Source of the DNA: DASWOJ01 sp964242325
GTDB taxonomy: Bacteria; Pseudomonadota; Alphaproteobacteria; Acetobacterales; Acetobacteraceae
Reading direction: 5' to 3'
Length of the DNA: 6,653 bases
Assembly: GCA_964242325.1 (NCBI GenBank)
Contig: CAXTCI010000255.1
Coordinates: 1 to 6,653, forward strand
In this document: positions 1 through 6,250 of the stretch, in pieces
Layout of the letters: every line of letters starts with the position of its first letter
Position numbering within the stretch: the first letter of the stretch is position 1
The notes under the pieces: model-generated
What the model saw: the letters and a program-made list of their open reading frames with translations, nothing else
Told to the model about the DNA's origin: nothing
Database searches by the model: none
Made by a program: the position numbers and the translations under genes

Positions 1-136
1 CGTCCACATCGACATCGGCGGCGGCGTCACCGTCCATGCCTCCATCACTAACGAGGCTATTGACGACCTGGCGCTGAAGGTCGGCGACGATGCCTCGGCG
101 GTCATTAAGGCGTCCGATGTGATGGTGGCGAAGTAG
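1..136 (+). CDS. Mop/TOBE-type molybdopterin (molybdate)-binding protein, 3' end only
   Basis: This is the last 44 codons of a gene that enters from the left edge and stops at TAG 134-136; the frame begins at base 2. The peptide starts VHIDIGGGVTVHASITNEAI and ends IKASDVMVAK. That is the conserved second half of a molbindin (Mop/TOBE) domain: a beta-rich Asp-Ile-Gly-Gly-Gly strand, the T-N-E turn, a short helix with L-K-x-G-D, and the terminal IKAS-V-hydrophobic strand. Known family members bind molybdate or tungstate as small cytoplasmic oligomers, or form the C-terminus of ModE or ModC. Whether this is a stand-alone ~70-residue molbindin or the tail of a longer protein cannot be seen. The next gene starts 3 bases downstream and encoded a molybdoenzyme, which supports a molybdenum theme. 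Confidence 0.8.
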   Translation, partial: VHIDIGGGVTVHASITNEAIDDLALKVGDDASAVIKASDVMVAK

Positions 137-139
137 GCC

Positions 140-492
140 ATGCCGGGAGCGCGAGGAGCGCGGTGGTGGCCCAGCGCAGGCTTTGGGCTGCTCGCGCTCC
201 TTGCGCTCCCAATGCACGCCCCTGGGCAATCCGCGCCGCCGGCGGTCGAATTGGCGCTGACTGGCCGGGTCGAGCACCTACGCACCCTAACCCTGGCCGA
301 GCTGCAAGCGATGCCTGCCGTCACGGTGAGGCTAGCTTCGTGACCGGGTAAGGTCCGCAGGCGGGCAGGTTCACTGGCGTTCCATTGTGGGCATTGCTGC
401 AAGCGACCGTGCCAGTGGATCTGCTCAAAACATCAAATAGGGCGTCTGAGCCCTGCTGCCGGGAGTCTGCAAAGGATCGGGTGCTGCACTAG
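140..492 (+). pseudogene. Exported molybdopterin-dependent oxidoreductase (small sulfite-oxidase-like fold), frameshifted and truncated
   Basis: ATG 140 follows the upstream stop by 3 bases. Residues 1-30 form a signal peptide (Arg-rich start, hydrophobic LLALLALPMHA, likely cleavage before QSAPP). The mature start reads LTGRVEHLRTLTLAELQAMP, typical of small periplasmic proteins with a molybdopterin oxidoreductase domain. The frame closes at TGA 341-343. In the next frame the homology resumes: EASFVTG, then TAA at 349-351, then GPQAGRFTGVPLWALLQAT, the family's conserved strand and helix. Restoring one G near 328-329 (GTGAGG to GTGGAGG) gives an unbroken V-E-A-S-F-V-T-G. The TAA is one C-to-T change from CAA (Gln). 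Recognisable similarity fades near 430 and the frame closes at TAG 490-492, so the C-terminal half is missing. It is almost certainly non-functional. Family assignment is good; exact substrate unknown. Confidence 0.7.
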
Positions 493-549
493 CCTTCCTG
501 GCTGCCAAACGCCTGGTGGGATAGCGGACTCTTCAGGCCCCCCTCCGAC

Positions 550-1089
550 CTATATTCCCTGCACCACCCCTTCATCCGAAGGAGCGACGAGTGCGTTTGG
601 CCGTCTGAGCGGGGAGGTGGTGGTCCGAGCAAGCGTGCCAAGAACCTGGCGTATTGCCGCCGGCACCGGTTCGATGATCGTGGTCTGAAGCCGTTGCCGC
701 AAGCGCGGGGCCATGTCGCTCAACGGGCCGCCGCCGATGACGACCGCCTCGGCCCCGTCCAGTTCGATGCACCGTGTCGCTGCCAGGGCCAACTCGTCGT
801 ACTGGTCGGCCGGGTTGGCGGCCAGAGCCAACGGGTCACGGTTGGCCGGAACCCGGACACCGGTGAAGGCGGCATCCAGACCGAGGCGGCGCACGCCAGC
901 CTCGATGGAGCGGACGAGACCCGGCGTGGTAGTAGCGACCCCAAAGCGCCGTCCGCCAACTGCAGCTTCCTGTATGGCAGCCTCGCCGGTTCTCGACACG
1001 GGAATGGATAGTGTCTTTCGTAGCCTGTGAGCGCCGGGGCTGCCGAAAGCGGCCACGATCACTGCGTGGCTCCCCTGGTGTTCTTCCAT
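550..1089 (-). pseudogene. Asp/Glu/hydantoin racemase family protein, N-terminally truncated
   Basis: From ATG 1089 to TAG 550 the frame encodes 179 residues; the family usually has about 215-250. Family blocks seen in order are IVAAFGSPGA (11-20, the first active-site loop), TGEAAIQEAA (34-43), GRRFGVATTTPGLVRSIEA (46-64), AVVIGGGPLSDMA (115-127, second loop) and IIEPVPAAIRQVLGTL (138-153). The usual N-terminus with its I-N-P-N-T substrate loop is absent, and the in-frame upstream residues (to 1281) show no family resemblance. Both catalytic-cysteine positions carry other residues (Ala in VAAFG, Gly in IGGGP); I recall non-Cys variants in some relatives, so that alone need not mean inactivity. 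Such enzymes act on amino acids, hydantoins or maleate-like acids in the cytosol. Loss of the first ~60-70 residues makes a working enzyme unlikely. No clear ribosome-binding site precedes ATG 1089. Confidence 0.7.
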
Positions 1090-1360
1090 GCCGACGCGCC
1101 TCCAGCGTCTTCTGCCCGACAGGCGGATGTCGTGGACCGCATACGACGGCGAGCACGTCGCCACCGAAGTGCGCGAGTTCATCGTCCACTTGGAGGCGCT
1201 GCGGTTCGCCCTGGACATGGCGTCGCACCGCGTCGTAGCAGCGCGCGTACTCCGAACGGCGCGGTCAGCCCCGCACAGCACGGTCGACCGCGAACGTCGC
1301 CATGTCTTCCGTGGTCACCTCACCGGCACCGGCACGAGGCCCGGTCACGGGCGCGGCTGA
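1088..1360 (+). CDS. Unrecognised 90-residue reading frame or gene remnant
   Basis: I do not recognise this protein. The frame runs from ATG 1088 to TGA 1358-1360. The part to about 1260 looks coding: a large majority of third positions are G or C, and the composition is natural, with an amphipathic helix reading EVREFIVHLEALRFALDMAS (residues 29-48). After about residue 60 it becomes Arg/His/Gly-rich and less convincing. No Shine-Dalgarno sequence precedes ATG 1088, and this ATG lies exactly where racemase homology on the opposite strand begins, so the start may be an artefact of a rearrangement joining two unrelated fragments. No signal peptide or membrane segment is visible. The alternative is a GC-rich shadow frame; minus-strand frames over the same bases show a less GC-biased third position and less natural peptides. 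Confidence 0.28.
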   Translation: MPTRLQRLLPDRRMSWTAYDGEHVATEVREFIVHLEALRFALDMASHRVVAARVLRTARSAPHSTVDRERRHVFRGHLTGTGTRPGHGRG

Positions 1361-1432
1361 CCCGGCCAGTAGATTGCGAGAACCCCGATTACGCCCTCGT
1401 CCTCGTTGCGCCCCGTGTCGGAGTCCACCTCG

Positions 1433-1462
1433 AAAATGACGCAGCGCGGCCGGTTCCGTCAT
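1433..1462 (-). terminator. Possible weak intrinsic terminator after the operon
   Basis: On the minus strand, 23 bases after the dioxygenase stop codon, ATGACG (1462-1457) can pair with CGTCAT (1441-1436), followed by a short T run ending at 1433. The loop is 15 bases and GC-rich, the stem only 6 bp and the T tract only 4, so this is a marginal candidate. Rho-dependent termination is equally possible. Confidence 0.22.
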
Positions 1463-1484
1463 GCAACAACGCCGATCAAAGGGT

Positions 1485-2504
1485 TTACGAAGCGGCATTG
1501 GCCGAAGCGACTGGGGGAGGTGCATACTTCTGCACCGTCTTGAACCGGCTCAGCAGGTAGTCGCCGGACTTGATCGGCGCATAACGCGGTGGGTTCTCGG
1601 GCGACGACAGGCCGGGCAGGCAGGCCACGGGCGCATCGTAATCGAGGTTGAAGAAGGTCGGGATCGAGTAGCGCTCCCGGCCGGCGCGGTTTACCACCCG
1701 GTGCAGGTTGGAGGTGTAAAGGTCGTTGGTCCAGACCCGGAACAGGTCGCCGAGGTTGACGACGAAGGTTCCCGCGATGAACGGCGCCGACACCCACTCC
1801 CCGCCGCGGAGCTGCAGTTCCAGCCCGCCGACCGGGTCCTGCGTCAGCAGGGTGATCATGCCGTAGTCGGTGTGCGGTGCGACGCCGAAGGCATTCGCGG
1901 CGTCCGCCAGGGTTTGCGGGGGATAATGGAACAGCCGCGTCTGCACCATCGGCTTCTTCGTGTGTCGCACGAAAGTTTCGGCATCGGCGCCCAGGCTGAC
2001 CGCGAAGCCACGCAGCAGCCGCTTGCCGAGGGCCAGGGTGGCGTCGAAATAGGCCTCCGCCGCCTCGCGCAGCCACGGATGCGCCGCAGGCCAGCGGTTA
2101 GGGCCGTGCAGCGGCAGCCCGGCCGCCACCGCCGGGTCGTCGAGTGGCAGGTCCAGCGCGAACTCGTAGCTTTCCTTCAGGTCGGGGGCATAGCCCGGGT
2201 GCTGGTTGATGCCCTGGCGCATCCAGCCGCGGCGGAAGCGGGCATCCATGACGTCGGCCTCCCGCTCGGCCTCGGGCAGGGCGAAGTAACGGCGGGTAGC
2301 GTCGAACACGGCGTCAACGACCGCTTGCGGCACGCCGTGGTGGGCGGCGTAGAAGAAGCCGGTGCCCAGGCATGCAGCCCGCAGGTCGGCCGCGAAGCCG
2401 ACCATGTCGGTGTCCATGCGGCGCAGGTCCAGCACCGGCACCTCCGCCTGCGTGGCGGGCCGGGGGGCGCCGGGCAGCGCGGCTGGAATTTGGGAACCGT
2501 CCAT
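1485..2504 (-). CDS. Isopenicillin N synthase-family Fe(II)/2-oxoglutarate-dependent dioxygenase
   Basis: A cytosolic non-haem iron oxygenase of 339 residues, within the family's usual 300-360. The N-terminal DIOX_N part contains PVLDLRRM (23-30) and LGTGFFYAAHHGVP (47-59), with the helix containing YFALPEAERE after it. The catalytic double-stranded beta-helix carries the iron triad H211-x-D213 in PHTDYGMITLL and H268 in NLHRVV. R278 in RYSIPTFF is the expected 2-oxoglutarate-binding Arg-x-Ser. All key residues are present, so it should be active. An ATG at 2537 is possible, but AGGAGAG at 2517-2511 lies 8 nt before ATG 2504 and only 2 nt before ATG 2510, so I chose 2504. It is the last gene of the five-gene operon, 25 nt after the permease. 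Relatives hydroxylate or demethylate small molecules, including pyrimidines and purine-like bases in fungi; the substrate here is unknown. Confidence 0.9.
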   Translation of the reverse strand: MDGSQIPAALPGAPRPATQAEVPVLDLRRMDTDMVGFAADLRAACLGTGFFYAAHHGVPQAVVDAVFDATRRYFALPEAEREADVMDARFRRGWMRQGINQHPGYAPDLKESYEFALDLPLDDPAVAAGLPLHGPNRWPAAHPWLREAAEAYFDATLALGKRLLRGFAVSLGADAETFVRHTKKPMVQTRLFHYPPQTLADAANAFGVAPHTDYGMITLLTQDPVGGLELQLRGGEWVSAPFIAGTFVVNLGDLFRVWTNDLYTSNLHRVVNRAGRERYSIPTFFNLDYDAPVACLPGLSSPENPPRYAPIKSGDYLLSRFKTVQKYAPPPVASANAAS

Positions 2505-2510
2505 TGTCAT

Positions 2511-2517
2511 CTCTCCT
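2511..2517 (-). promoter_or_regulatory. Ribosome-binding site that sets the dioxygenase start
   Basis: AGGAGAG on the minus strand lies 8 nt (from the AGGAG core) before ATG 2504. It is too close to ATG 2510 (2 nt) and lies downstream of ATG 2522 and 2537, which supports the shorter 339-residue protein. Confidence 0.65.
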
Positions 2518-2529
2518 GCCATCCGGCGG

Positions 2530-3324
2530 TCAGGCACCGGTCACGCGGTCGCTTGTCGCCTGCATCCAGAACACGACCCGGCGCTGCACCCTGTTCACCA
2601 GCAGGTGCAGGCCCACGCCCATCAGCGACAAGATAAGCAGGATGGCGAAAACGCCGGGCATGTCAAAGTTGAAGTTCTTCTGCAGGATCAGGTAGCCCAG
2701 CCCAGCCTGCGCGCCCACGAACTCGCCCACGATGGCACCGATCACCGACAGCACGATGGCGATGTCCAGCCCGGCGAAGATGTAGGGCAGCGCCGCCGGC
2801 CAGCGCACCAGCCGCAGCCGCTGCCATGGCGTGGCGGTATAGGCCATCAGCAGGTCGAGCTGGTCGGCCGGCGCCGCGCGCAGCCCGACGATGGTGTTGG
2901 CCAGCACGGGGAAGAACGCGATGGTGGCGGTGATCACGATCTTGCTGCTCATGCCGTAGCCGAACCAGATGACGATGATTGGGGCAATGGCGACCTTCGG
3001 CAGGGTTTGGAACGCGACGACATAGGGATACAGCACCCGTTCCAGCAGCGGCGAATGCCCAATGGCCGCACCGAGCACCAATCCAACGGCCGAACCCAGC
3101 AAGAAGCCGCTGACCGTCTCGGCGAACGTCACCCAGAGGTTCCAGGCGAACCCACCCTCCCACACGCCGGTCCAAAGCGCCGCGGCGATGGCGCTCGGCG
3201 CCGGCAGGATGATCGGCGACACGTCGAGCAAACGCACCAGCCCTTCCCATCCGCCGACCAAGGCGACGAACAGCAGCAACGACAGCAGCGCCGTGCCGCG
3301 CTGCGGAGACGGCCCGCCGGTCAT
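2530..3324 (-). CDS. ABC transporter permease, SsuC/TauC-like (BPD_transp_1)
   Basis: An inner-membrane permease of 264 residues, the usual size for TauC/SsuC/ThiX-type proteins. Hydrophobic segments lie near residues 11-31, 70-90, 100-121, 128-148, 185-205 and 225-245, giving about six membrane passes. LPKVAIAPIIVIWFGYG (108-124) is the conserved family segment before the fourth helix. The cytoplasmic coupling loop is at about 150-182 and ends PWQRLRLVRWPAALPYIFAGL. Its first part reads L-L-M-A-Y-T-A rather than the usual E-A-A-x-x-x-G, though the downstream Trp-Pro-x-A-x-P part is kept. Its ATG overlaps the ATPase stop in an ATGA (3324-3321), so the two are translationally coupled. It pairs with the adjacent ATPase and periplasmic binding protein. 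The substrate cannot be read from the sequence. Confidence 0.92.
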   Translation of the reverse strand: MTGGPSPQRGTALLSLLLFVALVGGWEGLVRLLDVSPIILPAPSAIAAALWTGVWEGGFAWNLWVTFAETVSGFLLGSAVGLVLGAAIGHSPLLERVLYPYVVAFQTLPKVAIAPIIVIWFGYGMSSKIVITATIAFFPVLANTIVGLRAAPADQLDLLMAYTATPWQRLRLVRWPAALPYIFAGLDIAIVLSVIGAIVGEFVGAQAGLGYLILQKNFNFDMPGVFAILLILSLMGVGLHLLVNRVQRRVVFWMQATSDRVTGA

Positions 3325-4112
3325 GCGTCCAGCGTGCCGGTTGAGCCGAAGTGCCGGCGGATGGCGGCGACAATGGCACCGAATGGGGCGGAGTTGATGA
3401 CGGCCAGCTCCCGCGGGCGCGGCAGGTCCACGGGGATCACCTCGGCGATCCGGCCGGGGCGCGGCGACATGACCACCACGCGGTCCCCCAGGAACACCGC
3501 TTCCGGGATGCTGTGGGTGACCAGCACGGCGGTTTTCCGGCTTTCGGACCAGATGCGCTGCAGTTCCAGGTTCATCACCTCTCGCGTCATGGCGTCCAGC
3601 GCGCCGAAGGGTTCGTCCATCAGCAGCACCGAGGGATCATGCACCAGCGCGCGGCAGATGCTGGCGCGTTGCTGCATCCCGCCGGAAAGCTCGTGGGGGT
3701 AGGTGCCCTCGAACCCGGCCAACCCGACGAGTTGCAGCAGCCCGCGGGCGCGCGGCTCGAACACCGCACGGTCCCGGCGCTGCACGACGACGGGCAGCAG
3801 CACGTTCTGCAAGACTGTCCACCAGGGCAGCAGCACTGGCGCCTGGAACACGACGCCGACGTCGCGGCTCGGTCCGTGCACGGGCACGCCCCGCATCGCC
3901 ACCTGCCCGCCCGTCTGGCGCATGATGCCCGCCAGTATCCTCAGCAGCGTGCTCTTGCCGCAGCCGCTCGGGCCGACGACGGTCACGAACTCGCCGGGGG
4001 AGATGGCCAGGTTGATGTCGCGCAATGCCTCCATCGTCTCGCCCGACCGGGTCCGGTAGAGCTTGCCCAGGCCCGTCACTTCCAGGGACGCAGGCGGACT
4101 GCCTGCAAGCAT
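3321..4112 (-). CDS. ABC transporter ATP-binding protein, SsuB/TauB/ThiZ-like
   Basis: A cytoplasmic ATPase subunit of 263 residues with every nucleotide-binding element intact: Walker A GPSGCGKST (47-55), Q-loop Gln90 in VVFQAPVLLPWW, signature LSGGMQQR (142-149), Walker B VLLMDEP (162-168, Glu167 catalytic), the D-loop FGALD and H-loop His200 in LVTHSIPEA. The Q-loop and PFGALDAMTRE pattern are typical of nitrate/sulfonate/taurine/pyrimidine importers. ATG 4112 lies 5 nt after the binding-protein stop; no strong Shine-Dalgarno sequence is visible and coupling is likely. A GTG at 4133 is an alternative that would overlap the upstream gene, and the frame stays open far upstream only because of GC bias. 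The final TGA overlaps the permease ATG by 4 nt. Confidence 0.93.
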   Translation of the reverse strand: MLAGSPPASLEVTGLGKLYRTRSGETMEALRDINLAISPGEFVTVVGPSGCGKSTLLRILAGIMRQTGGQVAMRGVPVHGPSRDVGVVFQAPVLLPWWTVLQNVLLPVVVQRRDRAVFEPRARGLLQLVGLAGFEGTYPHELSGGMQQRASICRALVHDPSVLLMDEPFGALDAMTREVMNLELQRIWSESRKTAVLVTHSIPEAVFLGDRVVVMSPRPGRIAEVIPVDLPRPRELAVINSAPFGAIVAAIRRHFGSTGTLDA

Positions 4113-4117
4113 GGCGG

Positions 4118-5236
4118 TCAGTGCGTCTGGCACGTCATGGCCGCTGCCCGGGTCGCTTCGACGTCGAAGGCGTTCACCCGCTCGTAAAAGCCTGGGATGT
4201 TCAGGAGAAATGTGGTGGCTGGCAGCGTCTTGGTGATCTGCTTGGACTCCAGCATGAACGCCTCGATGCGTTCGAAGCCGACCGGGTCCACGTTGCCCCA
4301 AAGCTTGCCGCCATTCAACGCGAAGCCGTCCCGCAGCGTGTCGAGCTGGGCGTTCAGCAGCCGCAGGTCCCATTTTTGCAGCGTGGCGTCGTCGGCGCCA
4401 GTCGGTTTGGTGCTTGGGAAGCGCTCCCACTGGATTTGCCGCACGCAGTCGGGGTTGGCCAGGGCGAACACGGTGGCCCGGGCGGCCCCGCGGGCGATGG
4501 CCTCCACCATCTTGGGATCGGCAGCGGCCGTCTTCTGCAAGGTGCTGAGCGACAAGTCGGGATAGCCGCGCCAGTCCGGGGCACGAAGGTATCGCAGGTT
4601 CAGCCCGGCATTCTCGAACCCGGCCATCGCCGCCGCCCAATACAGCAACGCCTGTACCTTGTTGGTCCGCAGCGCGTCCACCGCCGGGGCGCCAAGCCCG
4701 GTGGCCACCAGCGTCACGTCGCGGTCGGGGTCCATGCCATTCTGCCGCAGGTAGCTCTTCAGGAACGCGATGCCGCCGGTCGCCAGGCTGAACACGCCGA
4801 CCGTCTTGCCCTTCAGGTCGTGCACGTCACGTATCGCGCCGTCGGCCGGCACGCCCACCGCCCAATCGATCACCCCGTTCGCCATCACGGTGCGGACCGG
4901 GATGCTGTTCACCACGTTGGCCTGCACGATGACGCTGGAGTTCACCTCGGCGAAGTCGGCGTTGCCTCCTACCATCTGCTGCAGCGCCTGCAAGGAGGCG
5001 CCGACCGGCAGCACCTCCACGTCATAGCCCTCGTCCCGCCAGTAGCCGAGGGCAACGGGAAGGTTGAGCCAGGGATAGCTCAGGTTCAGCACGGTGGTGC
5101 CGACCGCGATCCGCACCTTCTTCAGTGGCTGCTGCGCCGGGGGCTGCTGCGCCAGGGCGGCCGGCGCCGGAAGCAGCAGCGCCGCCGTAAGCAGCAGCCG
5201 GATGATCCCGCCAGTTCCCATGCCCCCAGTTCTCAT
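4118..5236 (-). CDS. Periplasmic substrate-binding protein, NMT1/THI5-like (ABC importer)
   Basis: A 372-residue exported binding protein. Residues 1-29 are a signal peptide: Arg near the start, hydrophobic IIRLLLTAALLLPAPAALA, cleavage likely after Ala29 before a Gln/Pro-rich linker (QQPPAQQP). No lipobox Cys is seen. The mature fold starts KKVRIAVGTTVLNLSYPW (39-56), followed by LPVALGYWRDEGYDVEVLP and an L-Q-x-M-V-G-G-N-A-D-F block, the standard first lobe of NMT1/THI5, SsuA and TauA proteins. DLKGKTVGVFSLATGG is the domain-crossing strand. Members bind pyrimidine thiamin precursors, sulfonates, nitrate or riboflavin; specificity here is unknown. ATG 5236 has AGAGG 8 nt upstream and begins 3 nt after the deaminase stop; ATG 5221, preceded by a GGGGG run, is an alternative that also keeps the signal peptide. 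The ATPase gene follows 5 nt downstream. Confidence 0.9.
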   Translation of the reverse strand: MRTGGMGTGGIIRLLLTAALLLPAPAALAQQPPAQQPLKKVRIAVGTTVLNLSYPWLNLPVALGYWRDEGYDVEVLPVGASLQALQQMVGGNADFAEVNSSVIVQANVVNSIPVRTVMANGVIDWAVGVPADGAIRDVHDLKGKTVGVFSLATGGIAFLKSYLRQNGMDPDRDVTLVATGLGAPAVDALRTNKVQALLYWAAAMAGFENAGLNLRYLRAPDWRGYPDLSLSTLQKTAAADPKMVEAIARGAARATVFALANPDCVRQIQWERFPSTKPTGADDATLQKWDLRLLNAQLDTLRDGFALNGGKLWGNVDPVGFERIEAFMLESKQITKTLPATTFLLNIPGFYERVNAFDVEATRAAAMTCQTH

Positions 5237-5239
5237 ACC

Positions 5240-6250
5240 CTATGCCTCTCCGTCGAAGTGCGCGTCGAGGTCTTGCAAGTAGCGTGCCCGGGTCGGAGCA
5301 TCGAGGAAGGCGGCCTCGAACCCGTTGGCGATCAGGCTGCGCTGCTCGGCCAGCGACAGGCCCAGCGCGGCCGCGGTCTGCTGGAGGTTGTCGTTCATGT
5401 AGCCGCCGAAGTACGGCGGGTCGTCCGAGTTCACCGTGACGCACAGCCCGGCGCGCAGCAGGCGCGCGATATTGTGGTGGGCAAGGTCCGGGACCACCCG
5501 CAGCATCACGTTGGACAGCGGGCACACCGTGAGCGGGATGCGCCGCTCAGCCAAGCGCGCCACCAGCGCCGGGTCGTCTTCGCAGTGCACGCCGTGGTCA
5601 ATCCGGTCCACATGCAGCAGGTCAACGCTGTCGGCAACGTAGGCGGCCGGGCCTTCCTCCCCGGCATGGGCCATCGTTTTCCAGCCCAGGCTGCGCGCAC
5701 GTTCGAACAACCGGACGAACTTGGCCGGCGGGTTGCCGACTTCGGCGCCGCCAAGCCCCAGGCCGAGCACCTGGCGGTGGTAGGGCGCCATCGTGTCGAG
5801 CATCGCCAGGGCGTCCTCCTCCGGCAGATGCCGCTGCGCCCCGAGGATTAGGCCGCCGGTCATGCCATGCGCCTGGCTCGCCTCGGCGAAGGCGCCCAGG
5901 ATGCCATCCATCATGGCCTCCCGCGGCACTCCGCGCCGCAGATGGGCCTGCGGGCTGATGAACACCTCCGCATGGACCACCCGGTCCTGCCTCGCCCGTT
6001 GCAGGTAAGCGGCGGTCAGGTCGTGGAAGTCCCGCTCGGTCTGCAGGACACGCAGCCCGACATAGTACATGTCCAGGAACTCCTGCAGGTTGCGGAATCG
6101 GTAAGCCGCTCGCAGCGCCGCCGGGATAGCATAGTCCAACGGCACCCCGTTGCGGGCCGCGAGGCTGAACAGCATCTCCGGCTCAAGCGCGCCCTCCAAG
6201 TGCATGTGGATTTCGGCCTTGGGGGCAGTCGCGATCAAGTCCTGTGACAA
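5240..6250 (-). CDS. Adenosine/adenine deaminase family hydrolase (adenine-deaminase-type signature)
   Basis: A cytosolic amidohydrolase-superfamily TIM barrel of 336 residues, the normal size. The zinc and catalytic set is complete: H15-x-H17 in EIHMHLEG, H195 and E198 in MAHAGEEG, H219 in DRIDHGVH, and D276-D277 in VNSDDPPYFGGY. The N-S-D-D-P-x-Y-F-G-G-Y form and the CPLSN motif (243-247) match bacterial and fungal adenine deaminases and related 6-aminopurine deaminases, rather than classical adenosine deaminases, which usually have N-T-D-D-P. I therefore favour a free base, possibly an N6-substituted one, as substrate. The start is TTG 6250, with AGGAG 7 nt upstream. In-frame TAA lies a few codons above, and the first ATG is residue 16 inside the metal motif, so TTG is the only workable start. 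First gene of the operon; the binding-protein gene starts 3 nt later. Confidence 0.88.
   Translation of the reverse strand: MSQDLIATAPKAEIHMHLEGALEPEMLFSLAARNGVPLDYAIPAALRAAYRFRNLQEFLDMYYVGLRVLQTERDFHDLTAAYLQRARQDRVVHAEVFISPQAHLRRGVPREAMMDGILGAFAEASQAHGMTGGLILGAQRHLPEEDALAMLDTMAPYHRQVLGLGLGGAEVGNPPAKFVRLFERARSLGWKTMAHAGEEGPAAYVADSVDLLHVDRIDHGVHCEDDPALVARLAERRIPLTVCPLSNVMLRVVPDLAHHNIARLLRAGLCVTVNSDDPPYFGGYMNDNLQQTAAALGLSLAEQRSLIANGFEAAFLDAPTRARYLQDLDAHFDGEA

Noticed and set aside
1090..1281. Extension of the racemase frame to ATG 1281 as a 243-residue protein
   Set aside because: The extra 64 residues are Arg/Ser/Thr-rich and do not match the family N-terminus, despite giving a near-normal total length.
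1461..3702. Long plus-strand frames (391 and 446 codons) over the dioxygenase and permease
   Set aside because: Low-complexity Arg/Gln/Gly/His-rich translations opposite well-conserved genes; no ribosome-binding site or motif.
4113..4640. N-terminal extension of the ATPase frame up to 4640
   Set aside because: The extension overlaps the binding-protein gene and has no resemblance to ABC proteins; homology starts just after ATG 4112.
4025..5851. Very long open plus-strand frame (608 codons) across the ATPase, binding protein and deaminase
   Set aside because: It is antisense to three genes with complete family motifs. Its peptide is Arg/Gln/His-rich with no domains, as expected for a GC-rich shadow frame.
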